A stretch of DNA of 64,000 bases from Bog-532 sp963805255 (lineage in GTDB: Bacteria; Actinomycetota; Actinomycetes; Streptosporangiales; Streptosporangiaceae): the NCBI GenBank assembly GCA_963805255.1, contig CAWDTK010000030.1, positions 62,001 to 126,000 on the forward strand, given 5' to 3'. The notes under the pieces are model-generated. The model was given only the letters and a program-made list of their open reading frames with translations, did no database searches and was not told the DNA's origin. Shown here piece after piece: positions 61,951-64,000 of this stretch. The number at the start of each line of letters is the position of its first letter. Within the stretch, counting starts at the first letter, position 1. The position numbers and the translations under genes were made by a program.

Positions 61951-62380
61951 GGCATGTCCCTTTTTCACCCTGGCCAGCCCGCTGGTGGTCCTGACCGGGT
62001 AGACACGGCAGATGCCCAGCTATTCCCGGCCTCGGCCCACGCGCGACCTTGGTCCCGTCGCTCGTGACCTTTTTCCTTGTCGTGCGCGCCGTCATGGAGG
62101 CAGGGCCTCCTGCAGTTAAGGCACGGTGGCCCGTTCGCGCTGGCCAGTTTGCGGCCGGCGTGGGCGGGCCGTCAAGGCAGGGTCTGCCACTGACGCCAGG
62201 CCAGCGGCGTCGCGGGGCGCCGTCGTGACCTGGATTCGGCCTGCGGAAGGTCTTCCGGAAGTTGGGCGTGGCCGTGCGGACGCTACTGGCCAGGCTGGCC
62301 GCCAGGCAAGCCTGACCGGAAATGTGCGAGAACTCCCAGGCGGACTGGGACAGCCCGCCCACGGCTGAGATGATGGCCGG
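61951..62380. other. Intergenic stretch
   Basis: No supported gene or RNA; several short open frames are compositionally random. It separates the repeat protein (minus) from the permease (plus), so promoters for both are expected here. Confidence 0.4.
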
Positions 62381-63538
62381 GTGCAAGATTACTTGCCACC
62401 GCCACAGACCCGGCGGGAACGCCTCTGGAGAGCCGCAGGGTCCAGGGGCATTCCGCTACGCGCCATCCTGGCCACAGTCGGGGTCGTGGTCGCCGCCTAC
62501 CTGGTCGGCAAGCTGCTCTACCGGCTGCGCGACGTCATCCTGATCATGGTCGTCGCGGGATTCATCGCCCTGCTCCTGAACCCGCTTGTGGTGGCCCTGC
62601 AGCGATGGAAGATCCGGCGACGCGGATTTGCCGTGACGATCGTGACCCTCTGGGGTGTGGTGGTCTTCATCGGACTGGCGGTGGCGTTCGGATACCCGCT
62701 CGTCAACGGCATCAGCCACCTAGCCCAGCAACTGCCGACGTACGTGTCGCAGGCCGAGCACGGCAAGGGGTGGATCGGCCACCTCGCGGTCAAATATCAC
62801 GTTCAGGCGTGGGTAGCGAAGAACACACCCAAGCTAGTGAGCTTCGGGCAGGGCCTCGCAAAGCCGGCCTTGAGCCTGGGCAAGGGCGCCGCGACGCTGG
62901 TTATCACCCTGCTGACAATTTTCGTGCTCGTGCTGCTGCTGCTCCTGGAAGGGCCCAAGATGCGCGCCGGCCTGCTCGGGATGATGTCACCAGCGCACGC
63001 GGAACGCTACTCGCGGATTGCCCGCGACATCAGCGGCTCCGTCACTGGCTACATGCTCGGCAACTTTGCGACCTCGGTCATCGCCGGGGTGGTCGTGTTT
63101 GTCACCCTCCTGGTCTTGGGGGTTCCGTACCCCTTGCTGTGGGCGCTGTGGGTCGGGCTGGTCGACTTCCTGCCCATGATCGGCGGCGCGCTGGCCGGCA
63201 TACCCACCGTGCTGTTCGCGGCCGGCCATTCACTGACGGCGGGCATCATCACCCTGGTCGTATTCCTGATCTACACCCAGGTCGAAAATCACGTGCTGAA
63301 CCCTGTTGTGATGAGCCGGACAGTGAAGGTCAACCCGCTGCTGGTGCTGGTGTCGATCCTGATCGGAGCATCCATCGGCAGCTGGATCGGCGGGACTTTC
63401 GGCGGATTCGTGGCAGCCCTGCTGGCCATCCCCACGGCCGGCGCGATCCAGGTAACGATCCGCGAGATCTGGCAGTTCACCGCCCCGGAGCCGGCCGAAG
63501 CCGCGCGCTCCGGCCAGGGACAGGCCGCCCATGATTAG
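62381..63538 (+). CDS. AI-2E/PerM family transporter
   Basis: The 385-residue membrane protein has about seven to eight helices. It shows the family pattern of two N-terminal helices (ILATVGVVVAAYLVGKLL and VVAGFIALLLNPLVVAL), a loop with PTYVSQAEHGKGW and a C-terminal bundle with LWALWVGLVDFLPMIGGALA and VENHVLNPVVMSRTVKV. The last is the hallmark region of PF01594. Members export small molecules or act as Na+/H+ antiporters; the role here is unknown. GTG 62381 begins MQDYLPPPQ. Complete. Confidence 0.92.
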   Translation: MQDYLPPPQTRRERLWRAAGSRGIPLRAILATVGVVVAAYLVGKLLYRLRDVILIMVVAGFIALLLNPLVVALQRWKIRRRGFAVTIVTLWGVVVFIGLAVAFGYPLVNGISHLAQQLPTYVSQAEHGKGWIGHLAVKYHVQAWVAKNTPKLVSFGQGLAKPALSLGKGAATLVITLLTIFVLVLLLLLEGPKMRAGLLGMMSPAHAERYSRIARDISGSVTGYMLGNFATSVIAGVVVFVTLLVLGVPYPLLWALWVGLVDFLPMIGGALAGIPTVLFAAGHSLTAGIITLVVFLIYTQVENHVLNPVVMSRTVKVNPLLVLVSILIGASIGSWIGGTFGGFVAALLAIPTAGAIQVTIREIWQFTAPEPAEAARSGQGQAAHD

Positions 63539-63543
63539 ACCAC

Positions 63544-63756
63544 TCAGGTCAGCTCTCGAACGCGCTGCATGATCCGCTCGGGCTCGGCCTGCGCTGGCAC
63601 CACGGCGAGCAGGAGCGCCCACCCAACGCAGTGTTCGTCGATGGGACTGCTGGGCACGCTTGCAGCGTCGCAGTGTCCCGCCGCTACCAGGATCGGCTCC
63701 CGCCTTGCTCCCAGAATCACTGAATATCGCCTCAAGGTCGAATCAAAATCGGACAT
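63544..63756 (-). CDS. Possible small ORF, unrecognised
   Basis: A 70-residue frame from ATG 63756 reads MSDFDSTLRRYSVILGARRE and ends PERIMQRVRELT. No family or convincing ribosome site. It may be chance. The rest of 63539-64000 shows nothing recognisable. Confidence 0.25.
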   Translation of the reverse strand: MSDFDSTLRRYSVILGARREPILVAAGHCDAASVPSSPIDEHCVGWALLLAVVPAQAEPERIMQRVRELT

Positions 63757-64000
63757 TGACCGATCAGGGCACTGGTCCAAACCCCAGTGACCAGGGGAAA
63801 CGAACGAAGGCGGATGGGTTCTGGGGTGCCTGTGGGGTGCGCCGGGCTTTTAGCTGAGCCGGTCTGCAGGCCGGGTCTGGTGCTGGCGTGTTGCTGACCT
63901 TGGCGAACACGCCCCGCACGTCGCCTGACCCGTTGCTATACGCTCAGCGATGTGGCATATCCAAACTGTTACGATCCGGCTACGCAGGTAGCTCATGCCG

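Overview
The window is GC-rich chromosomal DNA from an actinobacterium. Supporting signs are many GTG starts, GTGA/ATGA stop-start overlaps, actinobacterial-only families (tRNA adenosine deaminase-associated protein, DUF5999, DUF5063, class F sortase) and relics of Streptomyces-type conjugative elements. The dnaX, ybaB, recR, DUF5063, lysC, asd order preceded by tRNA-Ser genes and the small SRP RNA suggests a filamentous or Streptosporangiales-like relative; the species cannot be named.

Left chromosomal arm (1-14.2 kb). There is a truncated flippase-like membrane protein, a coupled class F sortase and DUF4397 surface-protein pair, and a membrane-anchored unknown. A 4-hydroxyacyl-type catabolic cluster follows (decapitated SDR, APH-like kinase, acyl-CoA dehydrogenase), then a ROK kinase with a dead aldolase-family gene divergent to it. 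Next are a PH-domain protein with a 51-residue membrane protein, the tadA pair, tRNA-Ser(CGA), a secreted esterase, a DUF11 surface protein and DUF5999.

Accessory island (14.26-41.99 kb). It lies downstream of an intact minus-strand tRNA-Ser(GGA) gene (41937-42021). The 57-bp 3' half of that tRNA recurs at 31981-32037 and 14262-14318, each followed by the same about 225-bp flank. This is the footprint of two tandem integrative elements in one tRNA site. Both are decayed. Remaining relics are pieces of two tyrosine integrases, two SpdB/DUF2637 fragments, a GntR regulator with a DUF6284-like partner, and a dense set of insertion sequences (IS701, IS21 remnant, three IS3, IS982, IS66, IS4, Tn554-like fragments). 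The best-preserved integrase is split by an IS3 element that itself contains an IS66 and an IS4 element; target duplications at all three levels give the order of events. Cargo that still looks intact: a K+ channel with a ClC channel, a GntR-controlled operon of a PLP decarboxylase and a methyltransferase, an MBL-fold hydrolase, and a pRiA4b ORF-3 fusion protein.

Right chromosomal arm (42-64 kb). SRP RNA, dnaX (carrying a 40-bp perfect palindrome), ybaB, recR and DUF5063 form a replication/repair block. A large solitary transposase and a VOC plus flavoprotein-disulfide-reductase-like pair separate it from lysC-asd. Next comes a two-gene electron-transfer unit (predicted di-heme b membrane protein with a long Pro/Gly/Tyr tail, overlapping a NuoF-like protein fused to a [3Fe-4S] ferredoxin). 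Then follow valS with a frameshift, a small protein with a duplicated 34-residue unit, and an AI-2E/PerM family permease.

The most promising candidates for new biology are the di-heme/NuoF-ferredoxin unit, the GntR-decarboxylase-methyltransferase operon with its paired operators, and the tandem, IS-nested integrative-element array.
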